DNA of 64,000 nt from JAMQKA01 sp043951865 (GCF_043951865.1 NZ_JBINJF010000008.1:62001-126000), one strand, 5' to 3'; numbered from the stretch's first letter, positions 16,034-25,105 are shown. Notes: generated by a model from the sequence alone, not told the origin. Translations and numbers: made by a program.

Positions 16034-18514
16034 TCAAAACTCCATCTTAACCTGCAACATCGCATTGCGCCCTGCCTGCGGATAATAATAATTAAAGTGC
16101 TGCTCTTCTTCTCCTGCCACCCATCCGAAGGTATAACCGTTGGTCTCGTATTTTTCACTCAGCAGATTGTTAATCTGGAGCGTTAACTGTACCGCCCGGG
16201 CAAAGGGAATGTCGACAAAGCGGTATCCCAACCTGACATCATGCAAAACGTAGGGATCCAGCGACCGGCTTTTGGTCTCGGTATTGTCGAGGTACTGGCG
16301 TGACACATATTTACTGATCAGTTCCGCAGAAAACTGGTCTTCGGTAAAACCGAATACCGAATTTCCGATAACAGCCGGAGAAAATGAAAGAGCTGTATTT
16401 TCATAGGTTGCCACCTCCTGTCCGCCCAGGTAGTAGGTATAATTTTCAATCCTGTTGCGGCTGAACGTGGCATTCCCGGACCACTCAAGTCCCCGGTACA
16501 GTTTTGTGCCCACCTGCAGCTCAACACCTGCACGGTAACTTTCAGGGACATTCTGACGGATGCTGGCACCCACATCGTTGATTTCGCCTGTCAATGCAAG
16601 CTGGTTCCTGTAGTTCATATAATACAGGTTGACCGCTCCAAAAAACGTGCTGAATGAGGCGCGGTAGCCCAGCTCCCAGTCATAGAGCGTTTCATGGCTG
16701 GGGCGACTTTCCGGCGTGGAGTTGACATACTCTTCGCGCGTAGGCTCGCGGTTGGCCACACTGAACGATGCGTATACCCGCTGCCGGTCATCCACCCGGT
16801 AGACCAACCCGAGTTTGGGATTCAGGAAGCCAAGCCGGTCGCTCTGTCGCACATCAACAATCTGCTCGGATCCCCCCGAAGTCTGGGTATCCTTGCCCAG
16901 AAAATCATAGGTTATTTCACGGAACTGCAGGTCCAGGAAACCGCTCAGTGTTTCCGTAAAATAGTATTGACCTTTACCATAGATGTTGAAGTCGGTTTTA
17001 AACCCGTTGTTGTTATAATAGGTTTCCTCGATACGGCTGTCGCCGGCGTAGCGCGCCCAGATCACCTCGCCAAAATGGTCGCCGTCATACTCATTATATC
17101 CCCCGCCCAGTGTTACCGACCAGCGATCCGCAACCCGGTAATCGGTGGAAAAGACAATCCCGTAGAAGTGATTATCCAGCCACCGCCGGCGTACCAGGTC
17201 ACTTTGGGTGATGGTCTGGCCGCCGATCTGAATCGGCCCGATACCGTAGGTTGCGAGGTCATCTTCGTCGCGAAACTCCTCGTAATAGCCCCGGCCGTAG
17301 GTGTAGTGAAACGAGGCGTTGGCATTCCAGCGGTCCGCCAGCTGGTATGAATAGTGGACCTGGTAGTGATCCTGCTGGTAGTTGTCGGTTTGGTCCTCGT
17401 AGGTAAACTCGTTGAACTGCCGGTTGCCCACGTTGTTGCGAAAATGTACAGCCTTTTCCCCGGCTATGCCGAGACTGGTTATATACCTTTCAAGCTGATC
17501 TGAATTCCCGTTCAACACCGGTTCCGGCACGCCATTCCACGCCTGATAGGTTTCCTCTACGCCGGAGAGCACATCGACCTTGAGCAGACTTCGCTCACCA
17601 TTCCGGGAACCGCTCAGGTAGATCGATTTCAGGTCGGACGTCGCCCGGTCGATATACCCGTCCGAGATGATTTTGGAGAGGCGACCTTCAAACTGCCAGC
17701 CGTTTTCCATCAGGCCCGAACCCAGCTGTACATTTATTTTTTGAGTGTTGAATGAGCCGTAGCCGGTATTGACCTCCCCATAGGGCTCGGGGGTCATCGT
17801 CGAGGTCTGGATATTCATCGTGCCCCCGAACGCTCCCGCGCCGTGAGTTGAAGTGCCGACTCCCCGCTGGATCTGGATATTTTCCACCGACGAAGCCAGA
17901 TCAGGGAGGTCAACCCAAAAAACTCCATGCGATTCCGCATCATTCAGCGGAATTCCATTAATCGTGACGTTGATACGCGTGGGATCGACGCCGCGAATAC
18001 GCAGGCCGGTATACCCGATCCCCGTCCCGGCATCTGACGTGGTCGTCACCGATGGGGTGGAGCTGACCAGGTATGGGATATCCTGGCCGAGATTCCTCTT
18101 TTCGATCTCTTCGCGCTCGATATTTTCGTAGGCCATCGGTGAGGCCTCATCCACCCGCAGCGCCCGAACAAACACTTCGCTGCTCATCACCGATTCCGGA
18201 ACAAGGGCAATGCGGAGATCGCCGCCTCCCCGCTCCTCAATATTAATCGATTTTGACCTGTAGCCAACAAATGAAACCGTGACTTTTTTTAATCCACCAT
18301 CGACCAGGAGCAGCTTAAAACTGCCGTCCGCGGCTGTTGTGGTCCCGTTTTGGGTGCCCTCCTGGACAACATGGGCCCCTGCGAGGGGCTCGCTGGACCG
18401 GGCATCGATGACAGCCCCCGCGACAGTCTGGCTCAAGGCCGTATTCTGGTTAAAAAATTGAATAAAACACAGGAATACCGCTCCTGCTGCAAAACGTGTG
18501 ATGTGAGTAAACAT
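16034..18514 (-). CDS. TonB-dependent receptor, predicted thiamine uptake
   Basis: This 826-aa outer-membrane protein has a signal peptide (MFTHITRFAAG onward), a carboxypeptidase-regulatory-like domain (about 30-115), a plug (about 125-245) with VDLPDLASSVENIQIQRGVG, and a 22-strand barrel ending in LQVKMEF. I chose ATG 18514 over the upstream 18529 because GGAGGA at 18522-18527 is ideally spaced before it. A TPP riboswitch lies in its leader, so expression should fall when thiamine pyrophosphate is plentiful. This predicts import of thiamine or a precursor across the outer membrane (inference from regulation; similar pairings are known in Bacteroidota). No inner-membrane thiamine transporter is nearby. 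Confidence 0.93.
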   Translation of the reverse strand: MFTHITRFAAGAVFLCFIQFFNQNTALSQTVAGAVIDARSSEPLAGAHVVQEGTQNGTTTAADGSFKLLLVDGGLKKVTVSFVGYRSKSINIEERGGGDLRIALVPESVMSSEVFVRALRVDEASPMAYENIEREEIEKRNLGQDIPYLVSSTPSVTTTSDAGTGIGYTGLRIRGVDPTRINVTINGIPLNDAESHGVFWVDLPDLASSVENIQIQRGVGTSTHGAGAFGGTMNIQTSTMTPEPYGEVNTGYGSFNTQKINVQLGSGLMENGWQFEGRLSKIISDGYIDRATSDLKSIYLSGSRNGERSLLKVDVLSGVEETYQAWNGVPEPVLNGNSDQLERYITSLGIAGEKAVHFRNNVGNRQFNEFTYEDQTDNYQQDHYQVHYSYQLADRWNANASFHYTYGRGYYEEFRDEDDLATYGIGPIQIGGQTITQSDLVRRRWLDNHFYGIVFSTDYRVADRWSVTLGGGYNEYDGDHFGEVIWARYAGDSRIEETYYNNNGFKTDFNIYGKGQYYFTETLSGFLDLQFREITYDFLGKDTQTSGGSEQIVDVRQSDRLGFLNPKLGLVYRVDDRQRVYASFSVANREPTREEYVNSTPESRPSHETLYDWELGYRASFSTFFGAVNLYYMNYRNQLALTGEINDVGASIRQNVPESYRAGVELQVGTKLYRGLEWSGNATFSRNRIENYTYYLGGQEVATYENTALSFSPAVIGNSVFGFTEDQFSAELISKYVSRQYLDNTETKSRSLDPYVLHDVRLGYRFVDIPFARAVQLTLQINNLLSEKYETNGYTFGWVAGEEEQHFNYYYPQAGRNAMLQVKMEF

Positions 18515-18521
18515 GAAAAAA

Positions 18522-18555
18522 TCCTCCATCTTATTTGTTTATAAGAGGAGGAGGT
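18522..18555 (-). promoter_or_regulatory. Riboswitch expression platform: SD and complementary anti-SD
   Basis: In the mRNA, ACCUCCUCCUCUU (18555-18543) can pair with the Shine-Dalgarno GGAGGA (18527-18522) seven bases before the start codon. A competing GGAG lies just after the aptamer (18589-18586). This layout suggests translational control by SD sequestration rather than termination; no U-tract follows. It is a structural prediction only. Confidence 0.5.
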
Positions 18556-18590
18556 AAACTTGCAAGAAGTGCTGAAGCATGGGAACTCCA

Positions 18591-18668
18591 GGTTTCCCTA
18601 CGCCGGTGTTAACCGGTTCAGGTTCTTAGGGTATGATCTCAGCCCGCTGTTGCAAGCACCCCCAACCA
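18591..18668 (-). promoter_or_regulatory. TPP riboswitch (THI element)
   Basis: Read on the minus strand, the conserved THI-box blocks appear in order: GGGGGTGC, CTGAGA (18642-18637), CCC, GAACCTGA (18625-18618), and GGCGTAGGGA ending at 18595. A P1 stem GGTT/AACC (18667-18664 with 18594-18591) closes the aptamer. All the universally conserved pyrimidine- and pyrophosphate-sensor segments are present. It lies about 77 nt upstream of the TonB receptor start codon and should reduce its expression on binding TPP. Confidence 0.95.
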
Positions 18669-18741
18669 TTGTGAGTGTGTATTTGTATGTGCCGTAAATA
18701 TAATGCTACTCGAAAATCTTTCAAAGATAAATACCAGAGGG

Positions 18742-18849
18742 TTTTGCAAAACCCTCACTTCTTCGTTCTGAGGGAGTTGTACTCCCGTTAAAAGCTCAAT
18801 AAGGTCGACAGTACAACTCCCTCCCAACAAAATAGCAGGTTCTGCAAAG
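18742..18849. repeat. Dispersed structured repeat, copy 1 of 3
   Basis: This 108-bp element has terminal inverted repeats TTTTGCAAAACC and GGTTCTGCAAAG. Its core GAGGGAGTTGTACTCCCG is identical in all three copies. In this copy GAGGGAGTTGTAC (18770-18782) also pairs perfectly with GTACAACTCCCTC (18811-18823). The left end is part of a 20-bp perfect palindrome (18737-18756). It lies between the thiamine receptor leader and the M28 peptidase gene. Confidence 0.85.
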
Positions 18850-18948
18850 GTCTTTGCCAATCATTTTATATTGTAACAAAGTGATTTACTGTTGCAACTT
18901 TCATGCTGTATTCCCGATTTTCAGGTACTGCTTAACTCAATTGTTGCT

Positions 18949-20238
18949 ATGAACGGTAGAACCCCGGTATTACTGGCATTCATGTTCTTTTTTATTTCAT
19001 GCGGACCGGAACAGTCGTCCCCGGAAGCGCCCCAGGCACGACTTTCCGCCACCATTGAACCCGGCGATATCAGGACCCATATCCAGTTTCTTGCCAGTGA
19101 TTCGCTGCGGGGCCGTGCAACAGGCACGGCCGGGGAAGCGATCGCAGCCAACTACATTGCCGATGCCTTCAATCAATTCGGGATTGCACCACTGGGCGAA
19201 GACGATACCTACTTTCAGCCTTTCACCGTGACCACAGACCATCTCCACAATCCGCCCCAGGGGGATACCTCCCGGCAGCGGGAACGGCCTCTTCTCTCCC
19301 GGAACGTAGTGGGAATCATAAACGGAAGCGAAGAACCAGATTCCTACATGATCATCGGCGCCCATTATGACCACCTCGGCACGGGAGGATACGGCTCGCT
19401 CGCCAACCGGCGACGGAACCAGATCCACAACGGAGCCGATGACAACGCCTCCGGCACGGCGGGCATTCTTGAACTGGCGCAGTACTTTTCGGTTAATTCT
19501 CCCCGAAAAAGCTTGGTCTTTGTTGCATTTTCAGGGGAAGAGATCGGCCTGCTGGGATCGCAGCATTTTGTCGACCAGCTGCCGGTACCGGCAGAGCAGG
19601 TCGAGGCGATGATCAACCTCGATATGATCGGGCGACTGCAGGATAACAAACTGCTCATTTTCGGCACCGGCTCCGCTGAGCGGTGGGAGCAACTCATAGC
19701 AGAAGCCAACACCGACTCGCTTCAGATCGAGACTTCGGCAGATGGAACGGGAGCCAGCGACCACACCAGCTTCTATAACAAGCAGATTCCCGTACTGCAC
19801 TACTTCACCGGTACCCACGGCGACTACCACCGTCCCACTGACGACGCCGGGCAGATTAATTATGACGGCCAGGACAAGGTGCTGGAGCATGTGCGCCGCG
19901 TGATACAACAGCTGGACAAACCTGGCAGCGAGCTTACATTCACGGAAGTTCCGGCCAGTGAACAGCAGAAGGGGATTAGCATGAAGGGCGTGACCCTTGG
20001 CGTAACGCCGGATTACGGCTTTGACGGCACCGGCATGCGAATTACAGGGGTCAACGCCGGTGGACCAGCCGGGCGGGCCGGACTCCGGAGTGGAGATGTA
20101 ATCATAAAGCTGGATGGCCAGCCCCTGAAGGATATCTATGAATATATGGAGATTCTGGGCGGGCTCGAAGAAGGGGAAACCGGTACCGTTACCGTCCAGC
20201 GTGGAGAGGAGGAGCTAACCCTCGATATCCGGTTTTAA
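18949..20238 (+). CDS. M28-family zinc aminopeptidase-like lipoprotein with C-terminal PDZ domain
   Basis: I start at ATG 18949, giving 429 residues, because it produces a lipoprotein signal ending in the lipobox FISC-G. The M28 domain shows its zinc ligands in order: GAHYDHLG (His), NGADDNASG (Asp), AFSGEEIGLLGS (Glu-Glu), NLDMIGR (Asp), and HYFTGTHGDYHRPTDD (His). A PDZ domain occupies about the last 95 residues (GVTPDYGFDGTGMRITGV, RSGDVIIKLDGQPL). It is an exported, membrane-anchored metallopeptidase that probably trims peptides in the envelope. It is a stand-alone gene, with a repeat element upstream and a MITE downstream. Confidence 0.93.
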   Translation: MNGRTPVLLAFMFFFISCGPEQSSPEAPQARLSATIEPGDIRTHIQFLASDSLRGRATGTAGEAIAANYIADAFNQFGIAPLGEDDTYFQPFTVTTDHLHNPPQGDTSRQRERPLLSRNVVGIINGSEEPDSYMIIGAHYDHLGTGGYGSLANRRRNQIHNGADDNASGTAGILELAQYFSVNSPRKSLVFVAFSGEEIGLLGSQHFVDQLPVPAEQVEAMINLDMIGRLQDNKLLIFGTGSAERWEQLIAEANTDSLQIETSADGTGASDHTSFYNKQIPVLHYFTGTHGDYHRPTDDAGQINYDGQDKVLEHVRRVIQQLDKPGSELTFTEVPASEQQKGISMKGVTLGVTPDYGFDGTGMRITGVNAGGPAGRAGLRSGDVIIKLDGQPLKDIYEYMEILGGLEEGETGTVTVQRGEEELTLDIRF

Positions 20239-20294
20239 GCGGTCGCATTTTTCCAATCATTAAGAATTTCGACGCTTTATAAATATACCATCCA

Positions 20295-20456
20295 GGAGTC
20301 TGTCGGACTTAGAAAATCGTTACGAAAATATGTCAGTTTGAGACAGATTTCGTGATTCTTTTGAGGGGAACAGTGGTTCTATTTGCCGAAAAAGAGCACG
20401 AAATATGGCCAAATCTGACGCTTTTGCAATAGGTTTAGCTAAGTCCGACAGACTCC
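20295..20456. mobile_element. MITE-like foldback element, 162 bp
   Basis: Perfect 18-bp terminal inverted repeats GGAGTCTGTCGGACTTAG (20295-20312) and CTAAGTCCGACAGACTCC (20439-20456) enclose a sequence that is itself an imperfect foldback: GTCAGTTTG..ATTTCGTG faces CACGAAAT..CCAAATCTGAC. There is no coding capacity. A CA dinucleotide lies outside each end, a possible 2-bp target duplication, though this is too short to prove. It sits between the M28 and M14 peptidase genes, 57 bp after the M28 stop. The parent transposase is not in the window. Confidence 0.85.
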
Positions 20457-20592
20457 CAGTACATTTAAAAAATTGCTTACTTCCCATGGTTCTTCCAAGC
20501 GTGAACACCTGATATAGCCCGTAACTTATCTCCTAAATTTAACTAACCTTTAAAGAATCGTATCACCTCTCACGTCTGGCGTTTGCCATCAG

Positions 20593-23118
20593 TTACTGTC
20601 CCACCATGAATACCGCATTCCCAAAGAGCAGGTTCCCGTTGTGCCAAAAAGCGCGGAACAGGGGATTATCGATCATATACACCACTCTTCCCTCCCCGAT
20701 CTCCTGAACCCCGAACGTCAGCGTTTGTTCCAGTTCCTGCTCGGCCCTGTAGCCGATAAATCCACTCAGGTGGGCATCTTTTCGGGCAATCCCGACATTC
20801 CACCCATCCTGCAGGTAGCGATATGCGTCGGTATCCAGCTTAAGAGAAAAATAGGTGTCTCCGAGCCCGTACCCGAGCGGATGCGAGGCATCAATCAAAA
20901 TTTTGAAGACAGATCCGCTGTTCGCTTCGCTGACCCGTTCTCTCTGCTGTTTATAAAATGAAGTGCCGTAAGCGGGATCACTGTCTTTAGATTTGCTCTC
21001 CTCTTTTGTAGTCAGGGAAAATCCCTCCCTGCCAGACAGAAAAGCGTTGGCCTGCCGCAATGCAACCAGTCTTCCCCCGCCGGCGACCCACTCCCTTATG
21101 GCTCGCAGGCGATCGTCATCAATGATGCCCGCGTAACTACCGCCTGGTAAAATGAGCAGATCATACCTTTGCAAATCTACATTGTCAAAATAGCCGGAGT
21201 CCACCAGCGTGACGGGATAATTAATCTGCCGGTCAAAAAAGTGCCATATTTCACCTACGTTGCCGGCGGAAGTACCTTTACCGGAAAGGACCGCCACCCT
21301 TGGCTTTTCTAAAAAGCGAAACGAATCAGATCCAAAATTGGGACCGGAATCCACCCAACCTGTGGAGACGGGGTACAGCGGCTGCCCGAAACCGTTTGCT
21401 GTCTGTTGAACAACCTGGTCAAATTGAGCTCCGAGCTCCGCGTTTGCATTCCGCGTAATCACCAGCGTCCCCGGATCGTACCTGGTACCGTCAATAACAA
21501 ATTGACTGCCGGCAATATGGATGTCAATGCCCTTTTGGAGCAGGGCTGCCACCATCCGCATATCGCTCAACGACTTCCATTCAGCCAGGTAGGCATAGGG
21601 AGTTCCCGCACCCTCATTCTGTACCCGGGGGACCGGCGGTTGGCCGGGAACGGGATCGACACGCTCCTTCAAGGCGTACCCATCCAAACCAAAAGCGTAA
21701 TGTTGTCCCCATGCGGTAATATCGTAGGTGACGGAATCGGTCAACTCCGGATTTGGCTCAAAAAAGATGCGTGCCAACACCGACTTCGGTTGGTATGCAC
21801 TTACAAGGTAATCGTCCGTTGTGAGATCAAACTGCTCGTACTCCCCGGTTTGATAGTTGTTCCCGGTATAGGTCTCTTCCCGCGGTGCCATGCCGTACCG
21901 CACCCGGTGCTTTTCCAACAGGCTGAACAGCGAGCGGAGTTTGTCGGGATTATTATCACCGCTGATTACGTACGTTTTGTATTTGCCCGCCGGGTTTTCG
22001 CGCGACTGCCGGTAATAGGCGGCAAACTCGTGCACGATCTCTTTAGCATGTCGGGAGGCTATCTCAATCGTCGAAAGGCCGGTGGTGACGTGGTGCGTCA
22101 GCCGATCTCTGAGTGTCAGGGTGTCCCCTTCTGCCTGGATGATGCGGAGTCCCGCCTGGCCGGCCTGCTCGTAGGTCATCCCGATGGACCCGTTATAGGT
22201 GGGGTAGGTATCCCCGTAGCTTGGATAAAAAAGATCGAAAACCTCGCGGGTAAAGTAGAGCCAGTTGTTGGCATCAAAATAGTCTGCGTGGTTTTTCCCG
22301 ATGGTGTACTGAAACTGGCGCTGCCATTCCGTTATCGCCTTGTGAAACGGTTCGGCGGCCGGGGCAAAATAGTAGGGGGCGTTGTGGTTCTGCTCGTGAA
22401 AATCCACGTGGATGTGAGGCAACCATTGCTGAAAAATTTCGTTGCGCTGGCGCGATTCTTTCTGCGTCAGCCACGCCCAGTCCCGGTTCAGATCAAAATA
22501 ATAGTGGTTGGTACGTCCCCCCGGCCACGGCTCGTTGTGCTCTCGGGCATCGGCATGTGGATTTGCCTCGTCCCCCGCCGTCTCTTTGTACCAGTGGACA
22601 TACCGGTCGCGTCCGTCGGGATTCAGCATCGGATCCATGATGACCATCGTATTTTTCAGCCACCGGCCGACATGGTCATTGCCGGGACGGACCAGCTCGT
22701 AGAGCGTTTTCATGGCCGCCTCGCTGCCGGAGGCCTCATTACCGTGCACGTTGTAACTCAACCAGACGATAGCGGTTGAGTCTTCCGTGGAACTCCCCTC
22801 TGCCAGGCCGGTGCGCCTCAGGTTGTTAATGCGAATTTCTTCAGATCGACCAATATTTTCTTCCGAGGAAACAATCAGGTATGTGAGTGCACGCCCTTCG
22901 TTAGATCTCCCATACTGCTGCAGCTGAACCATCGGGGAGGCCCCGGCCACCTGCCTGATGTAGTCCATCACTTTATAATGGGGAGTCCATTCCGCACCCA
23001 GTTTGTATCCCAAAAAATCTTCCGGCGACTGCAAGTCAGACTGCGCCTGCACCAATACCGGGGAAACCAGCAGAAACCCGGCCACATATAATAACAGTTT
23101 ATGAATTCGCTTGATCAT
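20593..23118 (-). CDS. M14-family zinc carboxypeptidase with C-terminal glutamine-amidotransferase-like domain
   Basis: ATG 23118 is chosen because it starts a signal peptide (MIKRIHKLLLYVAGFLL, cleavage near LVQAQ), giving 841 residues. The M14 domain spans about 45-350. Zinc ligands lie in NVHGNEASGSE (His, Glu) and in the later His of LPHIHVDFHEQNH; the substrate-binding MLNPDGRDRY lies between. Near residues 615-720 a class-I amidotransferase-like fold appears (KPRVAVLSGKG, YDLLILPGGSYAG, GGGRLVALRQANAF). This two-domain build is known in large secreted M14 proteins of Bacteroidota. It probably digests extracellular peptides. A six-copy heptamer tract sits directly before the start codon. 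Confidence 0.92.
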   Translation of the reverse strand: MIKRIHKLLLYVAGFLLVSPVLVQAQSDLQSPEDFLGYKLGAEWTPHYKVMDYIRQVAGASPMVQLQQYGRSNEGRALTYLIVSSEENIGRSEEIRINNLRRTGLAEGSSTEDSTAIVWLSYNVHGNEASGSEAAMKTLYELVRPGNDHVGRWLKNTMVIMDPMLNPDGRDRYVHWYKETAGDEANPHADAREHNEPWPGGRTNHYYFDLNRDWAWLTQKESRQRNEIFQQWLPHIHVDFHEQNHNAPYYFAPAAEPFHKAITEWQRQFQYTIGKNHADYFDANNWLYFTREVFDLFYPSYGDTYPTYNGSIGMTYEQAGQAGLRIIQAEGDTLTLRDRLTHHVTTGLSTIEIASRHAKEIVHEFAAYYRQSRENPAGKYKTYVISGDNNPDKLRSLFSLLEKHRVRYGMAPREETYTGNNYQTGEYEQFDLTTDDYLVSAYQPKSVLARIFFEPNPELTDSVTYDITAWGQHYAFGLDGYALKERVDPVPGQPPVPRVQNEGAGTPYAYLAEWKSLSDMRMVAALLQKGIDIHIAGSQFVIDGTRYDPGTLVITRNANAELGAQFDQVVQQTANGFGQPLYPVSTGWVDSGPNFGSDSFRFLEKPRVAVLSGKGTSAGNVGEIWHFFDRQINYPVTLVDSGYFDNVDLQRYDLLILPGGSYAGIIDDDRLRAIREWVAGGGRLVALRQANAFLSGREGFSLTTKEESKSKDSDPAYGTSFYKQQRERVSEANSGSVFKILIDASHPLGYGLGDTYFSLKLDTDAYRYLQDGWNVGIARKDAHLSGFIGYRAEQELEQTLTFGVQEIGEGRVVYMIDNPLFRAFWHNGNLLFGNAVFMVGQ

Positions 23119-23123
23119 AGGAC

Positions 23124-23169
23124 CACTTCTCACTTCTCACTTCTCACTTCTCACTTCTCACTTCTCACT
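23124..23169. repeat. Heptanucleotide tandem repeat (CACTTCT) x6 at the M14 peptidase start
   Basis: Six perfect copies of CACTTCT (23124-23165) plus a partial copy abut the M14 gene. In its mRNA this is AGAAGUG x6, ending five bases before the AUG. The purine-rich unit occupies the ribosome-binding position, and no other Shine-Dalgarno sequence is present. Copy-number change by slippage could alter translation or promoter spacing. Confidence 0.9.
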
Positions 23170-23326
23170 GAATGATAGATAGTACTAAATGGTTTCTAAA
23201 CCACAAAATGGCCGAGAGCTGTATGTTTTAAAAAGGAAAGAATATTTTTACTGCTTTTGAAGATTGTATTTTTGATTTTAGCTCTCACAAGAAAATGCAT
23301 ATCAAACCGATTAAACCTATTTCAAT

Positions 23327-25087
23327 ATGTCTGTAAGCAACCAGGAGGTCGCCCGGCGGCTTCGCGAAATTTACCAACTGATGCAACTGGCCGGTGAAAA
23401 CCGGTTTCGTGCCATCGCTTTTGACCGGGCTGCTCAAACGATTGAGGGGCTGGGCGAAGATATTAACACCTACATTACAAGCGACACCCTGACCGACATC
23501 AAGGGGATTGGATCCTCGATCGCGGAGGATATAAAATCATACGCAGAGACCGGCAAGATCGATGTACTGGAAGATCTGCGCGCGAAAATCCCGGAAGGGG
23601 TCATCAAATGGCTGGATATTTCCGGGCTCGGACCGAAAAATATCGCCAAAATCCACAAAGAGCTGGGCATCAGCGAGCTTGAGGAGCTAAAAGAGGCTTG
23701 CCAGGATGGGCGTGTGGCCTCGCTCGATGGTCTCGGGGAAAAATCGGCCCAAAAAATTGTAAAATCGATTGAATGGATGGAGCAGTTCGAGGAACGCTGC
23801 CGGCTTGACCAGGCCCTGAAAATTGCCGATCCCCTGTTCCATTTTTTGAAGAAGCAGGAGGGAGTCGAACATATTGAGGTGGCCGGCTCCCTGCGCCGAT
23901 CCAACGAAACCATCGGGGATGTCGACATTCTTATTGGGGCAAAAAAGAAGTATGGGCCTTCCATCTTTGACGCGTTTGTCGGGCACGAACTGGTCGTGGA
24001 TGTGCTTGGCCGCGGCGACACGAAAAGCTCGATCCGTACTAAAGAGGGTCGGCAGGTAGACCTCCGTATCGTGACGCCAGCCGAATTTCCTGCTGCCCTG
24101 ATGTATTTCACCGGCAGCAAGGAGCACAATGTTGTGATGCGGCAGCGGGCCCGGGAACGCGGCATGTCGCTCAACGAATACGGGCTTTTCAAACTCAATG
24201 AACAGGGGGAGACCGATTTTGACCAGCCAATCGCGTATGCTTCGGAGAGCGATATTTATGAGCACCTGGATCTCCATTTTATTCCACCCGAGCTCCGGGA
24301 AGATCAGGGTGAAATCGATTTTTTTGAAAACCATGAAACGATGGAGCTTGTCAAAAAGTCCGACATCCGCGGCGTGCTCCATGTACACAGCACCTACAGC
24401 GATGGAAAATACTCAATCCGCGAGATGGCCGAAGCCTGCCTAGAACGGGGATATGAATACCTGGGCTTGTCGGATCACTCCCAGACGGCCGCTTACGCCG
24501 GGGGACTTTCACCCGATGAAGTCAAACGGCAGTGGGACGAGGTGGACCAGCTCAACGAGGAGTTTAAATCTTCCGGTGCCAACTTCCGTATTTTCAAGGG
24601 CATCGAATCTGACATACTGGGCGACGGCAGCCTCGACTACGATGATAAACTGCTCGAAGGCTTCGATTTTGTGATCGCCAGCGTTCACAGCGCCATAGAC
24701 CAGCCCAGGAGCAAAATGATGGAGCGATTTCGCAACGCCATTGCCAATCCTTTTACCCGGATGGTGGGTCACCCTACCGGCCGGCTGCTGCTAAAACGAA
24801 ACGGCAGCGACCTCGACATGAATGAGCTGATTGAGCTGGCCGCGGAGCATAATACGGCTATTGAAATCAATGCCAACCCGCTTCGCCTGGACCTGGATTG
24901 GCGCCACGGCAACAAGGCCCGGGAGGTGGGACTGATGTCGGCGGTCAATCCGGATGCCCATACGACGGAAGGGATCGACTACATGAAGTACGGTGTAATG
25001 ACAGCGCGCAAAGGCAAATTTGAGAAAGAGCGGATCCTGAATACGAAATCTGCAGATCAGGTGGAAACGTTCTTCCGCAACAGGTAA
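23327..25087 (+). CDS. polX: Family X DNA polymerase with C-terminal PHP domain (PolX)
   Basis: This 586-aa cytoplasmic repair enzyme has helix-hairpin-helix repeats near the N-terminus (LTDIKGIGSSIAEDI about 51-65; ISGLGPKNIAKIH about 98). The polymerase-beta nucleotidyltransferase core has GSLRRSNETIGDVDILIG, which holds catalytic aspartates. A PHP phosphoesterase domain from about residue 345 has HVHSTYSDGKYS and LSDHSQ metal-binding His/Asp motifs and a terminal NPDAHTTEG. The layout matches bacterial PolX (about 570-580 aa), which fills short gaps in base-excision repair and has 3'-5' exonuclease activity through PHP. It is divergent from the M14 gene; a repeat copy starts 18 bp after the stop. 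Confidence 0.96.
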   Translation: MSVSNQEVARRLREIYQLMQLAGENRFRAIAFDRAAQTIEGLGEDINTYITSDTLTDIKGIGSSIAEDIKSYAETGKIDVLEDLRAKIPEGVIKWLDISGLGPKNIAKIHKELGISELEELKEACQDGRVASLDGLGEKSAQKIVKSIEWMEQFEERCRLDQALKIADPLFHFLKKQEGVEHIEVAGSLRRSNETIGDVDILIGAKKKYGPSIFDAFVGHELVVDVLGRGDTKSSIRTKEGRQVDLRIVTPAEFPAALMYFTGSKEHNVVMRQRARERGMSLNEYGLFKLNEQGETDFDQPIAYASESDIYEHLDLHFIPPELREDQGEIDFFENHETMELVKKSDIRGVLHVHSTYSDGKYSIREMAEACLERGYEYLGLSDHSQTAAYAGGLSPDEVKRQWDEVDQLNEEFKSSGANFRIFKGIESDILGDGSLDYDDKLLEGFDFVIASVHSAIDQPRSKMMERFRNAIANPFTRMVGHPTGRLLLKRNGSDLDMNELIELAAEHNTAIEINANPLRLDLDWRHGNKAREVGLMSAVNPDAHTTEGIDYMKYGVMTARKGKFEKERILNTKSADQVETFFRNR

Positions 25088-25105
25088 TTGAGTTTTTGAA
25101 GAAAA

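Noticed and set aside
21406..22779. 457-codon open frame on the plus strand
   Set aside because: It lies wholly opposite the M14 peptidase, which has a signal peptide, zinc motifs and coding-like codon use. The antisense frame has no recognisable domain.
23124..23169. CRISPR-like array
   Set aside because: The repeat is a contiguous 7-bp tandem without spacers. No CRISPR array or cas gene was seen anywhere in the window.
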